Shown here: positions 42,539 to 53,478 of the stretch, piece by piece
Numbering within the stretch: the stretch's first letter is position 1
How the letters are laid out: every line of letters starts with the position of its first letter
From: Ascochyta rabiei
Lineage: Eukaryota; Ascomycota; Dothideomycetes; Pleosporales; Didymellaceae
Direction: 5' to 3'
DNA: 64,000 bases
Assembly (NCBI RefSeq): GCF_004011695.2
Contig: NC_082417.1
Coordinates: forward strand, 124,001-188,000
Position numbers and translations under genes: made by a program
Notes under the pieces: generated by a model
Database searches by the model: none
What the model was told of the DNA's origin: nothing
Seen by the model: only the letters and a program-made list of their open reading frames with translations

Positions 42539-44317
42539 TCAGTATCGCCTCCCCACCTCGACGCCCAGATTCTCGTCTGGATTCGCAAAACCACGCGCCC
42601 TAGGCGTGGCACTCCCCTTGACGTCCTGCGGTGCCTCGCCCTTGTACTCCCACCCGCCGTCCTGGGAGAAGAAGTCGACCTCGTCGATGATGTCCCAGAC
42701 AATATCCTCGGCAATCTGCTCCTTGTAGCGCTCGCCAATGGCGCGCAGCCTTCGACCGTCCGGGACGGGCTTGTGTGAGGGGTCGCCGTCGGCCATTTGC
42801 GTGTCGCGCTGCTGTTGCTTCTTCATCTCCTCGGGTGGACACCAAAAGTGTGGGCCCATGTTCACCTGGGCGATGCCGCCGTTGAAGACGGAGATGGCGG
42901 GGAGATAGCCAACCATGCCGTCGTCGAAGCCTGTTCGCGCTCCCGCTTTGACGGCCTCGACCGACGGCACACTGGCGGGCGGCAGGAAGGCGAGGAGATT
43001 CTCAAAGGCAATGCCGACCTCCTGCCCGTTCTTGTAGACCTTGATGTGCGAATGCGGCAAGGAGCGGACGCTGACGTCTTCGTGGTTCGGCGAGGGGTGG
43101 ATCTTGGGGACGGGGCCGCGGTCGTGGTAGGCTTCGACCATCTTGGTGACTTGGTAGTCGAGCTGCTCGAAGTAGAAGTTGCCCTTGTAGGGCACGGGGA
43201 TGCGGTCGCGGATGATGTCGAGGGGGCGGTCGAAGGGGTCGGCGTTGGTGGCGGCGTCGAAGCCGTCGCCGAGGTCGACGGCGGGGTTGTAGATGCCCTC
43301 GACGACCTTGCGGTGCATGGAGAGGGAGGGCAGCTGGATCTCCAGGCCGATGACGTCGCCTTCCTGGATGTGCTGGTCGGTCACATACTCGACGGGCACG
43401 GGCTTGCCGTGCGGCGGCCTGGCTTTCATGTGCTTGCTCTTGGCGCCCTTGGGCAGCGGGTTGAAGATCTTGGAGGCGCGCGAGCGGTGCTGTGCCTCGA
43501 AGCGGGCGTCGGTGATGCCGTAGCTGTAGCCGTCGAAGCCCACGGGCCCGTCGAGCGGAGCCTCTCGGCGCGCCCAGCCCATGCGAATGTGCGGGCCGGG
43601 TCTTGTGTCGCCGGTGCGGGGGTCGACGGGGTCCTTGGGCCCGTGTGGCGGGATGCCGCGCAGCACCTTGACCTCGTAGTAGATGCGGCCCTCCCTTGCG
43701 ACCACGTTGCCGCGGCCCATGCGCCAGCCCTTCTCCTGCGAGACCACGGTGGCGGTGTCGTCGAAGTAGAACCACTTGTCCGAGTCCTCGTGGCTCATGC
43801 GCGGGCCATGCGGGCGCGAGTCGCTCTGGCGGTAGTACTGCTTGTGTCTGAACAGCGGGTCGGCGACGCAGTGGGTGTACTTGTAGCCCTTCTTGTTCCA
43901 CGCGTAGTCGTGCGGCTTCCTGAGCTCCGTGGCCCCGTCGGGGGCATACAGGGGGAGGGGCTCGCGCGACAGGAACACGCCGTCCTTGGGCGCGTTGTAG
44001 TCGGCCGCCTTGGGCTCGGGGATCGAGTAGCGCATGGGCGAGTCCGCGGGCGGGCGCCCGTCCTTCTTGGCCTTTGGGTTGGGCGTGTTGGCCCGGCCGC
44101 TGCCCGAGGCCTCGCGCTTCTTGAGCGTCTCGCGCTTTTCCCGCTGCTCGCGCTCGCGGGGCGGCACCCGTGGCCGTGGACGCGTCGCCGCATCCGGGAG
44201 ATTGGGGTTGGGGTTGAGCGGAGACGAGACGGCGGGCACGTGATCTTCCTCGAGCGGGCGGCGCATGGCGGCGACGGTGGGCGTGTTGGAGCGCGAGGGC
44301 GGCGGCGGTTCGGCCAT
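42539..44317 (-). CDS. BRE2: COMPASS/Set1C subunit Bre2 (Ash2L homologue), SPRY domain
   Basis: 592 aa, single exon. Bre2 is a core subunit of the Set1 H3K4 methyltransferase complex; its SPRY domain binds Sdc1 and Swd1/Swd3-side partners. Start chosen at MAEPPPPSRSN because the longer frame upstream only runs through trinucleotide repeats. N-terminal ~95 residues are basic/Pro-rich and disordered. Then PPLPLYAPDG-type region, FYFDDTATVVSQEKGWRMGR, the SPRY core from about residue 190 (REGRIYYEVKVLRGIP, HIRMGWARREAPLDGPVGFDGYSYG), a typical SPRY-interrupting insert, and C-terminal FFSQDGGWEYKGEAPQ. Together with SGF29 (an H3K4me reader) it is one of two H3K4-related genes here, but they are 35 kb apart and not clustered. 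Confidence 0.92.
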   Translation of the reverse strand: MAEPPPPSRSNTPTVAAMRRPLEEDHVPAVSSPLNPNPNLPDAATRPRPRVPPREREQREKRETLKKREASGSGRANTPNPKAKKDGRPPADSPMRYSIPEPKAADYNAPKDGVFLSREPLPLYAPDGATELRKPHDYAWNKKGYKYTHCVADPLFRHKQYYRQSDSRPHGPRMSHEDSDKWFYFDDTATVVSQEKGWRMGRGNVVAREGRIYYEVKVLRGIPPHGPKDPVDPRTGDTRPGPHIRMGWARREAPLDGPVGFDGYSYGITDARFEAQHRSRASKIFNPLPKGAKSKHMKARPPHGKPVPVEYVTDQHIQEGDVIGLEIQLPSLSMHRKVVEGIYNPAVDLGDGFDAATNADPFDRPLDIIRDRIPVPYKGNFYFEQLDYQVTKMVEAYHDRGPVPKIHPSPNHEDVSVRSLPHSHIKVYKNGQEVGIAFENLLAFLPPASVPSVEAVKAGARTGFDDGMVGYLPAISVFNGGIAQVNMGPHFWCPPEEMKKQQQRDTQMADGDPSHKPVPDGRRLRAIGERYKEQIAEDIVWDIIDEVDFFSQDGGWEYKGEAPQDVKGSATPRARGFANPDENLGVEVGRRY

Positions 44318-44813
44318 GGCGGCGGTGGGGGACGGAGCGTCGACTGTCGACTGTCGACTGTCGACTGTTGTCTGTCCTGGGACCTGGAGGGGACCGGCGA
44401 TCTGCACGGGCCACCACACATGCTCGGGTCGATTAGGCGCGAGCGCGAAGTCAACTTTTTTGTTGCCGTGTGGGGTCCAACCACGACCACGACGACGACG
44501 ACGACAACGACGACGACGACGACGGCAACGACGACGACGACGACGACGGCAACGACGACGACGACGACGACGGCAACGACGACGACGACAACCACGACGA
44601 CGACGACAACCACGACAACAACCACAACCACAACCACAACCACAACCACAACCACAACCACAACCACGCACCGGCAGACTTTGCTGAAAGACCCCCCAGC
44701 CTCCAGGACAGCACACCCAACGACAGCAAGAAACGGCACCATCGCAGCCGTCTGACGCCTATTCGAGGTCGTTGAAACAGTCCAGACACCCCCACACAAT
44801 CCAACCGCCCGCC
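44318..44813. promoter_or_regulatory. Divergent BRE2/ENP1 promoter with simple-sequence repeats
   Basis: 496 bp between start codons. Contains four GTCGACT heptamers (44339-44368), then a long run of (ACG/GAC)n with AAC/GGC interruptions at about 44484-44600 and (ACCACA)n at about 44600-44670. The repeats produce large spurious frames on both strands (poly-Asp, Thr or Val-like). Confidence 0.85.
44484..44670. repeat. Compound (GAC)n-(ACCACA)n microsatellite
   Basis: Trinucleotide GAC units interrupted regularly by AAC and GGC, changing to ACAACC/ACCACA hexamers at the ENP1 side. Strongly purine-pyrimidine and C/G-skewed between strands. Confidence 0.95.
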
Positions 44814-46346
44814 ATGCCGAGAGTGCCCAAGTCGCCCGGCGTGCGGGGCGAGCGCCACAACCCGCTCGCAGAGGAATACCTGCCCTCGGACCCCTACAAG
44901 ACAAAGGCCAAGCGCCAGAAGCGCGCCAAGACAGACCAGCAGGACGAGCAGGGCTACGTCGACTCGAAGAGCTCGCGCAAGATCCTCGAAATCGGACGAG
45001 AGCTCGAGGAAGAGGACGAGCGCGAGAACCAGCGCGGCGCACCCAAAGGCGCAAACCCGGCCTTCGACTTTGAGAAGCGGCTGGGCGAGGACGATCTCGA
45101 GGAGATTGTCTCCGGCCAGTTCGACGACGACGACGAGGCCTGGGGCGAGGACGACGAGGAGGTCGAGGAGGTCGAGATCGATGCAGACGACCTGGCTGCG
45201 TGGAACAAGTTCATCCCCACCGACGACAACCCCATCCAATGGCCGGGGCAAGAAGTCGCGCCCTCTGGACCAGGAACAGACCTGGCAGCCCTCATCCTCG
45301 AGAAGATCGCGGCGCACGAAGGCGGCGGCGGCGGCGGCGAGGCCAACCAAGGGCCCCGCGAGATCGTCGGCGGCGGCGCTCCAGAAGACGCCGTCGAGCT
45401 GCCCGCCAAAGTCGTCGAAGGTATGTTGAGCGCGCTTCGCCGGCCAAACCTCCCCTAACAACGCGCAGTCTACAGCAAGGTCGGCCTCATCCTCTCCCGC
45501 TACAAGGCCGGCAAGCTCCCCAAGCCCTTCAAGATCCTCCCCACCATCCCCGCCTGGGAGACGCTCCTCGCCATAACGCGCCCCGAGAACTGGACACCCA
45601 ACTCCATGTACGCCGCCACCCGCATCTTCATCTCCTCGAAGCCCTACAACGCCCAGATCTTCCTCAACACCGTCCTGCTCCCCGCCGTCCAGCAGCACAT
45701 CGCCGAGACACAGAAGCTGAACGTGCACCTCTACAACGCTTTGAAGAAGGCCCTCTACAAGCCGAGCGCCTTCTTCAAGGGCATCGTCTTCCCCATGCTC
45801 ACCGAGAGCCGCTGCACCCAGCGCGAAGCCACCATCGTCGCCTCTGTTGTAGCCAAGGTCTCGGTGCCCGTCCTGCACTCAGCCGCCGCCCTACACCGCC
45901 TGTGCGAAATCGCCGCCGAGCAAATGTCCAGTGACCCCGACGCCGCCGGGCCCTGCAACATCTTCATCAAGACGCTGCTGGAGAAGAAGTACGCGCTCCC
46001 CTTCAAAGTCATCGACGCACTCGTCTTCCACTTCCTGCGCTTCCGCGCCGTCGGCGCCTCCTCGGCCGACGCAATGGACACCGACTCCGTCGCCGGCGAC
46101 CTCGCCGCCACCGGCAAACTCCCCGTCATCTGGCACCAATGCCTCCTTGCCTTCGCCCAGCGCTACCGCAACGACATCACAGAGGACCAGCGCGAGGCTC
46201 TGCTCGACCTCCTCCTCACGCGCGGCCACAAGGGCATCAGCCCCGAGGTGCGCCGCGAGCTCCTCGAGGGCCGCGGGCGTGGTGTTGTCGCTGAGCCCGC
46301 TGCCGCTGTCGGCTTGGATGGCGACGATACCATGGTTATGGAGTAG
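44814..46346 (+). CDS. ENP1: Bystin-family 40S ribosome biogenesis factor Enp1
   Basis: Two exons, 44814-45420 and 45469-46346; 494 aa. Enp1 is a structural component of pre-40S particles (with Ltv1 and Rps3) needed for 20S pre-rRNA export and processing in the nucleolus/nucleus. N-terminal ~190 residues are charged and acidic (nuclear basic stretch AKRQKRAKTDQQ; acidic EDDEEVEEVEIDADDLAAW), followed by WNKFIPT and the bystin domain from about residue 200 (VYSKVGLILSRYKAGKLPKP, FKILPTIPAWETLL, ALYKPSAFFKGIVFPML). The intron is 48 nt with a CTAAC branch. The C-terminus is short and acidic. Divergent from BRE2. Confidence 0.96.
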
Positions 46347-47251
46347 TCGCTGAAACACGCCACGTCATGTCGTGTCATCATGTTATTGCATTACAAGGCG
46401 TTTCTAGACGGAGGAAAAGCACATGGTTTACCTACTTTGAATATACCCTCCATCTTCTCCCTATACCTCTTTTCTTGCCGTGATATCCCTTTATGCTGTC
46501 TCTCCATTGGTTCTTTCTCGATCACAGCATGGTTGCCAAACCACCACTGTTAGCATAAATGGCAATAATATTATAGGTATAGATACAGAGTGGTTTAGCT
46601 GTCTAATCTTCTGTATCATTATGTCGTTTAACACAGTATATTTAAAAGCATCTAAAAATATATCTCAGCCATCTATTTAGATACACTCTTCATCTCCTCT
46701 CCATCTCTCTATCCTTACTACAATCTTTCTTCCCACCATCTCTCTACCAAGTTCTTACCCAGCATCCTCGCTACTCTACTCCTACCCTCAGCACCGATGG
46801 CAACAGCACTGTTTCTCTTAAGGAGGCAAGTAGCTCGGTCTAGTCTAGTCTCCCGTCTTCGACATGGAAGCCAGCGTTCCCAGCCAGGACAGGACACAAG
46901 CAGGATGGAAACCGCGTTTTATCGTCGGCTGGGAAATACGTGAAGCGTTGGTTTTGGCTTGTTCCTCGCAGGGACGGATGCTTGTTGATTCGTTTGCGTT
47001 TGTGCGACGCGTCTCGTGTTGAGATGTTTTGGATGCGGAGGGGTGCTGCGTTTGCAAATGTATTGGAATTGTATTTGTATATGTGGTTGTGTCCACATCC
47101 GCTTTTCTGTGCTGTCCGCTCCTCTGCCGTGTCTTTCTCCCGGTACGCAACTCGCCATGCCATGCACGTCTGCGGGCATCCAATGTCGATGGTGGTTTTT
47201 CTTTTCTATTTTTTTTTTTACGCTGACACAACATCGTACAGCCACGACCCC
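46347..47251. other. Convergent intergenic region, AT-rich core
   Basis: About 46530-46700 is AT-rich and holds a hairpin-like inverted pair (GCCAAACCACCACTGT at ~46535 against ACAGAGTGGTTTAGC at ~46585). It might be a decayed MITE. The rest shows nothing gene-like. Confidence 0.4.
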
Positions 47252-48264
47252 TCACGCACCTGAATGCATGCTCCGAGTATGCGCCGCCAGCTTGTCCTTT
47301 CGATGGAATGGACGGTTCCCAGCTTCCATGCTACGTGGGCAGGCCGGCACCTGGCACCAGAACTCCGGCTTGTGCGGAGCGTGGAGCGTGGCGTGGTGGC
47401 GGCGCAGTTCGGCCTGGCGCGCGAAACTAAGGTCGCTGCATTTGGAGTTGTTGCATGTGAATTTGCCGTTGGACAGGACGGAGCCGATTGTTGTTGTTGC
47501 TGCTTCGTTGGGAACGGGTGAAGGGGGACTGTCTTCTATTTTGGCGCTGTCATCTGGTAAGTAGAATTCCGTCACCAAGCGATGTAGATTAGTGTAAAGA
47601 GGTGGGATGTTGTAGGGTGTGCTTGAGGTATTGTGGCATGGATCGGGAGTGTAGTGTGTTGAGACGGGTTGGCTGAAGAGTAGGTGAGTTGAGGTCTCCT
47701 GATTCAGACTGCTGGTGTTACTTACTTTGATGTTTGCCCGTGCAATTTGTAGTAACACCCGTTTGAGGGGTTGTTTGTCTCATATGCGTTGTATGGCAGT
47801 GCGAGCCGGTTGGGGATGGTTGATTCATCATAAGCACTGTTGAAGAGCGACTTTGACGTGTCGCTAGTATACATGTTCGTCCAAAGGCTCGGGTTAAACC
47901 ATGTCGAGGCGTTGTACTCTTCCATTGTATTTCGAGGTAAATAGATTAATGGGTCATCAAGGTTGTTCAAGCTGCGTGCTGCGGTATTGTTAGGTATATG
48001 ATGGAAGCATTGCAATCCTGAACTAACTTCCAGTGCTACTTTGGTCAACATTCTCGGGAGGACCACGCAGTGAGTTGCAATATGATGGATCGATGTTGTT
48101 TTCGGCTAGGTGGTATTCATTAGTGTCGCTCCATCAAGGCGAGTCAATGGTGGAGGGCAACAAGACTTACCTCCAATCTCGGTGCTCGGTATGGTGTCAT
48201 ATCCAGCTTGATCAGCTGGTAAGATGGGTATATAATTGGGGTTCATCCAGTGAGATTGATCCAT
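47252..48264 (-). CDS. C2H2 zinc-finger protein, probable transcription factor
   Basis: Four exons, 48171-48264, 48040-48105, 47726-47978 and 47252-47672; 277 aa. The N-terminal two thirds are polar and Asn/Pro/Tyr-rich (MDQSHWMNPNYIPILP...), without other domains. Two C2H2 fingers lie at the C-terminus: FTCNNSKC..FARQAELRRHHATLH and FWCQVPAC..FHRKDKLAAHTRSMH, both with C-X4-C and H-X4-H spacing common in fungal regulators with a divergent first finger. The start was placed by walking exons upstream; each junction keeps frame (introns ~53-65 nt, GTAAGT/GTAGCA donors). The next gene is divergent from it across 667 bp. DNA target unknown. Confidence 0.82.
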
Positions 48265-48931
48265 GTTATGTCACGTGCAACAACCAGACCGGGATTCGGA
48301 GGATCGATGGAGGCTGTTTTAGGGTTTCGAGCGAGACAAAAAGCGTGTATCCCTCACGGTATTTGAGCGCATGAAGAAATCACTGCCAGTGTAAAATCTG
48401 GCTGGCTCTTTATAGTCGTATACACAGCAAGTGTTCTCGCACTGGCTCCTGCATCAAAACTCCTAAAAGCATGGCCCTAGGGCTGGTGCGATAATGCGCC
48501 ATGGTATAAACCTACAAACATAGGAAATGAATAGTGAGCGGGTGAAGACGCAGAAGCCGAGCTTTGCCCTTCGTCACACATTTTCTGCCATGATTCGCTG
48601 TTTTGCAAAAGGCCAATTGTGAATGCATTGTAGTTGTGATGTTGGGCCTATGAGCGTTGAACACTTTCAAGGCGAGCACTAGCGCCAGCCACTAGCGCCT
48701 TGATAATGGGAGTTGTGAGCTGTGTCCAATCACCTTCCTCGGTCAGACGTCTGTGGCTTGCACGGCACGACACATTATCACAGCCTCTCCTCAGGGGCCC
48801 AGAACGCAACATGGAGTATAAGTTCGCCTCTCGATCTGCCTTCATCTCGGAGACAGAATCAGCACCTCATGGTCTTGGTGAAGAATATTTTTGCTTTTCT
48901 TGAACGATTGACACGCGGAGCGGCGCCGATA
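48265..48931. promoter_or_regulatory. Divergent promoter region of zinc-finger and Clr5-TPR genes
   Basis: 667 bp between start codons, without a supported gene. The reading frame of the Clr5-TPR gene is open further upstream, so its true start may lie inside this stretch. Confidence 0.45.
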
Positions 48932-51016
48932 ATGTCCTTGCCGCCATATTCGTTCGATCTGGCACCAGCCGACATGTTACAACACGATTATACACAGCAA
49001 GCACATGGGCCCTACGGTGTTGATGAAATGTCTGCATTTTCCTTGCCGGTACAACACCTGGAGGCTCTTCTTGCAACTACACAGCCTTACGTCTCAAACT
49101 CATACAACCCATCTGTTACGCTGTCCAGCCTTGAGCAACAAAGCGGGGATTCTGTCACTAATGGGCAGTACAGGCTTGCAGCAGCCAAGATACCTGCAGC
49201 ATCCATGGGTCCGCCAGCTCGGCCGCGAAAGCGCAAAGCGCCGACTTTGCGTGCAGACGCCTGGGAGCAGTGCGAGGGCCGCATTCTGGAGCTGCACATC
49301 ACGCAAAAATTGCCGTTGCCGGAAGTCAAGAAGAAGATCAAGGAGGAGACCGGGTTTGACGCTACGTATGTCCTTCTCGTTGACGCAAAGCAAAACGGTA
49401 TCGTAGGATGCTGCTGACAGAAACGGCCACAGCCTGCGGCAATACCGCACACGCATTAGCCAATGGAACCAGGACAAGAACGTGAAGCCAGAGGAGATGC
49501 AAGCGATTGTCAGGAAACGCCAAAGAAGAAAGCTAATCGAAACCAATAAGCGTGAGCTGATCTTTAATGTGCGAGGCAATCATGTGCCGCCACAGAAGAT
49601 CGAGCGATGGATGAAGAGACACGACGTGGCTGGGAGCTTCTTATACAGCCCCATATCGGCAGCGTGTAAGTGAACATTTGATAACTAACAGGTACCATCT
49701 ATTGCTAACATGCTAAAGCCACCCCTTCTGCTCTGGGATGCCATACCATATCCGATCGAGGCTCTCCCGCGCTGATCTCAATGAACTCTCCAGCAGCTTC
49801 GATGTCCATGTCAGGTGCTTTCAACTATGTGGTTCCGAATCCACAGGTAGCCTCTCCCGCATTGTCAGTCTCGAGCCTTGTCCACCATCAAGGCAGTGAT
49901 TTTACCGGACAAAGTCCAGCCCTCGCGTATCGGTCGCTTTCAATCCACCATTTCAGCTCGTCGTTTCCTATTCCTAGCACTGATGAGCAAATGTCTGTTG
50001 ATACACGACCTCGATACAAACAAGACGAGGAACAGCAGCTACGAGAACGCATCGCAATGGCACAGATATCAATCGGGACCACCCCATTAGAAAATTTAGG
50101 CAACCTACGCAATCTTGGCTGGGTGCTCATTGAGCAAGGAAGGTACAGGAAGGCAGAATGTGTGGCCCGCGACCTGCTTGTTCAAAGCCGCAGTCACCAG
50201 AGCGATGGTAGCGACAAAGACGTGCACACCCTTCGGGCTCTGGAGCTTCTGGGCCACGTTCTAAAAGGTCAGGGAATGTACATCCAGGCTGAGCGACTGT
50301 TACGACATGTGTTGAGAGGAAACGAGAAGGTGCTTGGACCAGAGCACCCAGCCACTCTTGCTAGCATTGGCAATCTTGGGCTGGTGCTAGAAAAGCTGGA
50401 AAGATACGTGGAAGCAGCGGAAAAGCATCGAGAGGTTCTAGGAAGGAATACCAAAGTGTTTGGTCCGGGGCACACAAACACGCTTACTAGCATTAGCAAC
50501 CTTGCATCAGTGCTGGTCAAAACAGGCAGTCATGAAGAGGCGAAAGCACACTTTGAAGAATCGTTCGAAGGATTTAAAAAGCAGCTTGGGACAGAGCATC
50601 CGTACACACTTGCTAGCATGGACAACCTCGGTACGGCGTTAGAAAGGCTAGGTAGGTACGAAGAAGCAGAGGCAATGTTTCGACAGGCACTAGAGGGGAG
50701 TATCAAGGTACTTGGACCAGAGCATCCCGAAACAATCATCAGTATCAGCAACCTTGGGATGGTACTAGAGAGGATGGGGCTGCACGAGGAAGCAGAGGCG
50801 AAGCGTCGACAAGCACTGCAAGCCAGGGAAAAGGTACTTGGGTCGAAACATCCATCAACGCTTGACAGTATTTGCGCCCTTGCATTGCTGCTAGAAGCGC
50901 GGGGCAAGTTCATGGAGGCAGAAGAGGTACGCCAGCGGGGCCGCAAAGAATGGGGAACCCCTACCCACCTTGAACGCGAGGCACATCTACCTGCGCCGGC
51001 CACGCTCATCAACTAG
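48932..51016 (+). CDS. Clr5-domain protein with C-terminal tetratricopeptide repeats
   Basis: Three exons, 48932-49365, 49433-49665 and 49719-51016; 654 aa. Start at MSLPPYSFDLAPADM is tentative (the frame is open ~70 codons further up). Residues ~95-160 form a Clr5 domain: PRKRKAPTLRADAWEQCEGR, ILELHITQKLPLPEVKKKI and YRTRISQWNQDKNVKP, named after S. pombe Clr5 and common at N-termini of fungal regulatory and NLR-like proteins. After a Ser-rich linker come about six kinesin-light-chain-type TPRs of 42 residues, each with the pattern GxxHPxTLxSxxNLGxxLExxGxxxEAE. The DNA repeats are only moderately similar. It may be an adaptor or NLR-like receptor lacking a nucleotide-binding domain (inference). 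Confidence 0.85.
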
Positions 51017-51667
51017 CTTTCATCTCATGTACGATACAAAACTCCATTACAGGATTTCACCCAACACTGACGCTATACCACAGATAATCGTGAGCTCAGA
51101 ACACCGAACAAATCAACCTCCAGAGCATCGCCTATGCAGGATTCTCCGATCTATCCTTGAAGCTCCCAAGGCCGAAATACCCCGATACTCCGGCTCGTGG
51201 TCGAAAAACCAAGCAACTGCTCCAATGCTTGTTCATGCTACAAACAGCTTTCCTTCCTCCGGGTAGAATCTGGGCACGGTAACCACCGAGGCCGAGCTCC
51301 TGAAGACTGAACATCGACAGCATTAGATTCGACAGATGAATACTCTGGTCGAACGATCTGGGATTCGATGTTCAGATACCCCAACAGCGGCATGCCCGAC
51401 GGCGAAGCGAACAGGACAGCCGCCGTTCCGTGGTGGATTGGTTGCGCTGGAGGTGATACTGTGGAGCGGGTGAGAACCGACAAGTAAACAAAAACTCGTT
51501 ACAGCAACTACATAGAATTCCATCCAAAAATAAAAAAAATAAAAAAATAATAATAATAAAAAAACATCGGTAAGGTTACACTCCCCCAAACCTCCACACC
51601 CAACACGTTCCCCTCCCCTCCAGCCGAAAACTTCCCTCTATCCCCCTCTTCCTCCACGACCAACACC
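51017..51667. other. Intergenic, convergent
   Basis: 3' flanks of two convergent genes, with an (AAT/AAAAAA)-rich patch near 51525-51562. No gene supported. Confidence 0.45.
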
Positions 51668-52062
51668 CTACTCCTCCACCCTGACCTCGACACCCGCCTT
51701 TTTGTAAAACGCAACAAACCCCCTAATCCTCTCCATGGCCGGCAGGGGCTCAGGATAATACCAGGCAGCGTCTTCCAGCTCGGTCTTGTTGGTCGTGAGG
51801 GTGTAGTATTTCGCGTCGCCTTTGTAGGGACAGTGGGTTGAGGTCGCGGTTGGCGTGAAGTGGGATTGGGTTATGGATGTGGGCGGGAACTATCCAGGGG
51901 TTTTAGGAGCGGGAGGGGAAGATCTGGGGCAGGGTTTTGGAAAAGGGAGGAAGGAAGGAAGGGTTTCGGGGGATGACGGACGTATATGTTTCCGTCGACT
52001 ACCTCCCAGGTGGAGGTGCGGGCTACTTCTACGCCGTTTATGGTTGCGGTTGCTTGGGGCAT
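51668..52062 (-). CDS. DUF427 domain protein, 100 aa
   Basis: Two exons, 51982-52062 and 51668-51889, joined over a 92-nt intron; 100 aa, the normal size for a single DUF427 domain. It begins MPQATATINGVEVARTSTWE, has the NIY|FPPTSITQSHF junction, then the family hallmark THCPYKGDAKYYTL and AAWYYPEPLPAM. The fold is a small beta-barrel; biochemical role is unknown (some bacterial homologues occur near nucleotidyl or thioester chemistry). Splice ends are GTCCGT..TATAG; the donor is not strong, but frame and family fit well. Confidence 0.85.
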
Positions 52063-53478
52063 TGTTGCGTGGGGTTTGGTGGGATCGTAACCTGGAAGAT
52101 TTGGCGAGTTTGGAGTGAATGTTGAGAGTGGAGTAATGGTTGGTTAGCTTGAGTTGTTACGCATGTCGTGGCCGTGGTCGTAGCCGTGGTCGTAGCCGTG
52201 GTCGTGGCCGTGGCTACGTGCGGAGTACCGGCTTATCGATAAGAGCTCTCAAGCTCGAGGTCGTCGTCATCGTGCAGCTTTGTGGTACTCTGGTTTGGAG
52301 ACGCTGTCTGCCGCCGTATGAGACATTCGATCAAAGGATGTTTGGGAGTGAAACCGATGTGGCGATGTTCAGCATTGGCAGCTGGTGGGTTCTGCAGCTC
52401 GCTACGGGGTGTGGTCGTGCTGTGCTCGGTGGTGCGGAAATGGTGCGGAGATGGTGCGGGGCAGGCTCGCGAGATCCGAGTTCGAGCCACTATCCCGAGA
52501 GCACCGAGACATGTGCGCTGTCGGCGCTGAGTGGCTGACAGGCCACAGGCTACATATGGAGAGTCATCGACATCGATGCTAATCAATGGATACAACAGCT
52601 GCAGAAAACACTCCAAAAAGCCACGTACTCGCAGATGTTACTTGCAAAGCTCGATGCGGCGCAGCGCCGAAGCTCATATTAAGCGAGACAGCATTATAAA
52701 ACTGCATGTGAAGTGCTCGACGCGAGCATGAGAAGGCGCACAGAAGCTGGACGTCCCACCATTTACCGCTTTGGTCAATTGCAATTCAGAGATGCAAGAA
52801 TTCATGAGCGCCATGCCGGCGGCGTCTGTCGACTAGGCATAAAACGGGAGCACCTGCATGTTTGAGCCTCAGCTCCAGACGGGCCGAACTGTGCACAGTA
52901 AGGGTGAAAGGGCCGCGCGTGAAAGGATGACTGTCTACTCACGCATGAGCGGATGCAGCGTTCGCCTGGTGTCCGAGGTGTATGGATCCATAGCGGACCG
53001 GCGCCGAGGCCGAGCAGCCAGGGCAGCAGTAATTGGCACAGCGGCTGTGTTGAGAGATGGAATGCACGGCACGCATGTGGTGTTGGCTTGCTGGCGCCGT
53101 GGATAGCGATACAGCGATCAGTGTGATGGCGCGAAAATAATAACGCGTGGGAGAGGGCAGAGGACAGAGGGCATGCCAAGGCAGACGGTCCCGGTGGAGG
53201 CGGAAAGCTGGTCTTTAATTGGAAAGGAGCTTATCTTGGGGCTGGCAGCCATCCCTGTCTTCTGTGTGCGTCTGCGTCTGCGCGCTCGGCAAGCTCTTGC
53301 TCGTCATCGCAAGGAAAAAGTGGTTTTCCTTTTCACGACGACCGCAGCCGCAGCGCACCTCCCAGACACCTTCACCTCTACCTTCACCTTCACCTCCACC
53401 TCCGTCCGCACATCGCCTACTAACCAGGCTGCATCGCCGCGTGCATCTGTGACTGCCGTCCACAGCCCACCACCGTCA
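52063..53478. other. 1.4-kb intergenic region
   Basis: Contains a 12-bp tandem run (GTGGTCGTAGCC) of about four copies at 52166-52214. The last ~120 bp before 53479 are CT/ACC-rich, typical of a fungal 5' UTR. No gene supported; the region holds the external NADH dehydrogenase promoter. Confidence 0.5.

Noticed and set aside
42797..44755. Very long plus-strand open frame (652 codons) opposite BRE2
   Set aside because: It mirrors the GC-rich BRE2 codons and the GAC/ACC microsatellite; the minus strand has a clear SPRY protein.
44470..44775. Poly-Asp/His plus-strand frame between BRE2 and ENP1
   Set aside because: Pure translation of trinucleotide and hexanucleotide repeats in a divergent promoter.
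46530..46605. Small MITE
   Set aside because: An imperfect inverted pair about 35 bp apart is visible, but no target duplication or element boundary could be defined.
52460..52510. tRNA gene suggested by a GAGTTCGAGCC box
   Set aside because: No matching A box, acceptor stem or anticodon arm can be formed around it.
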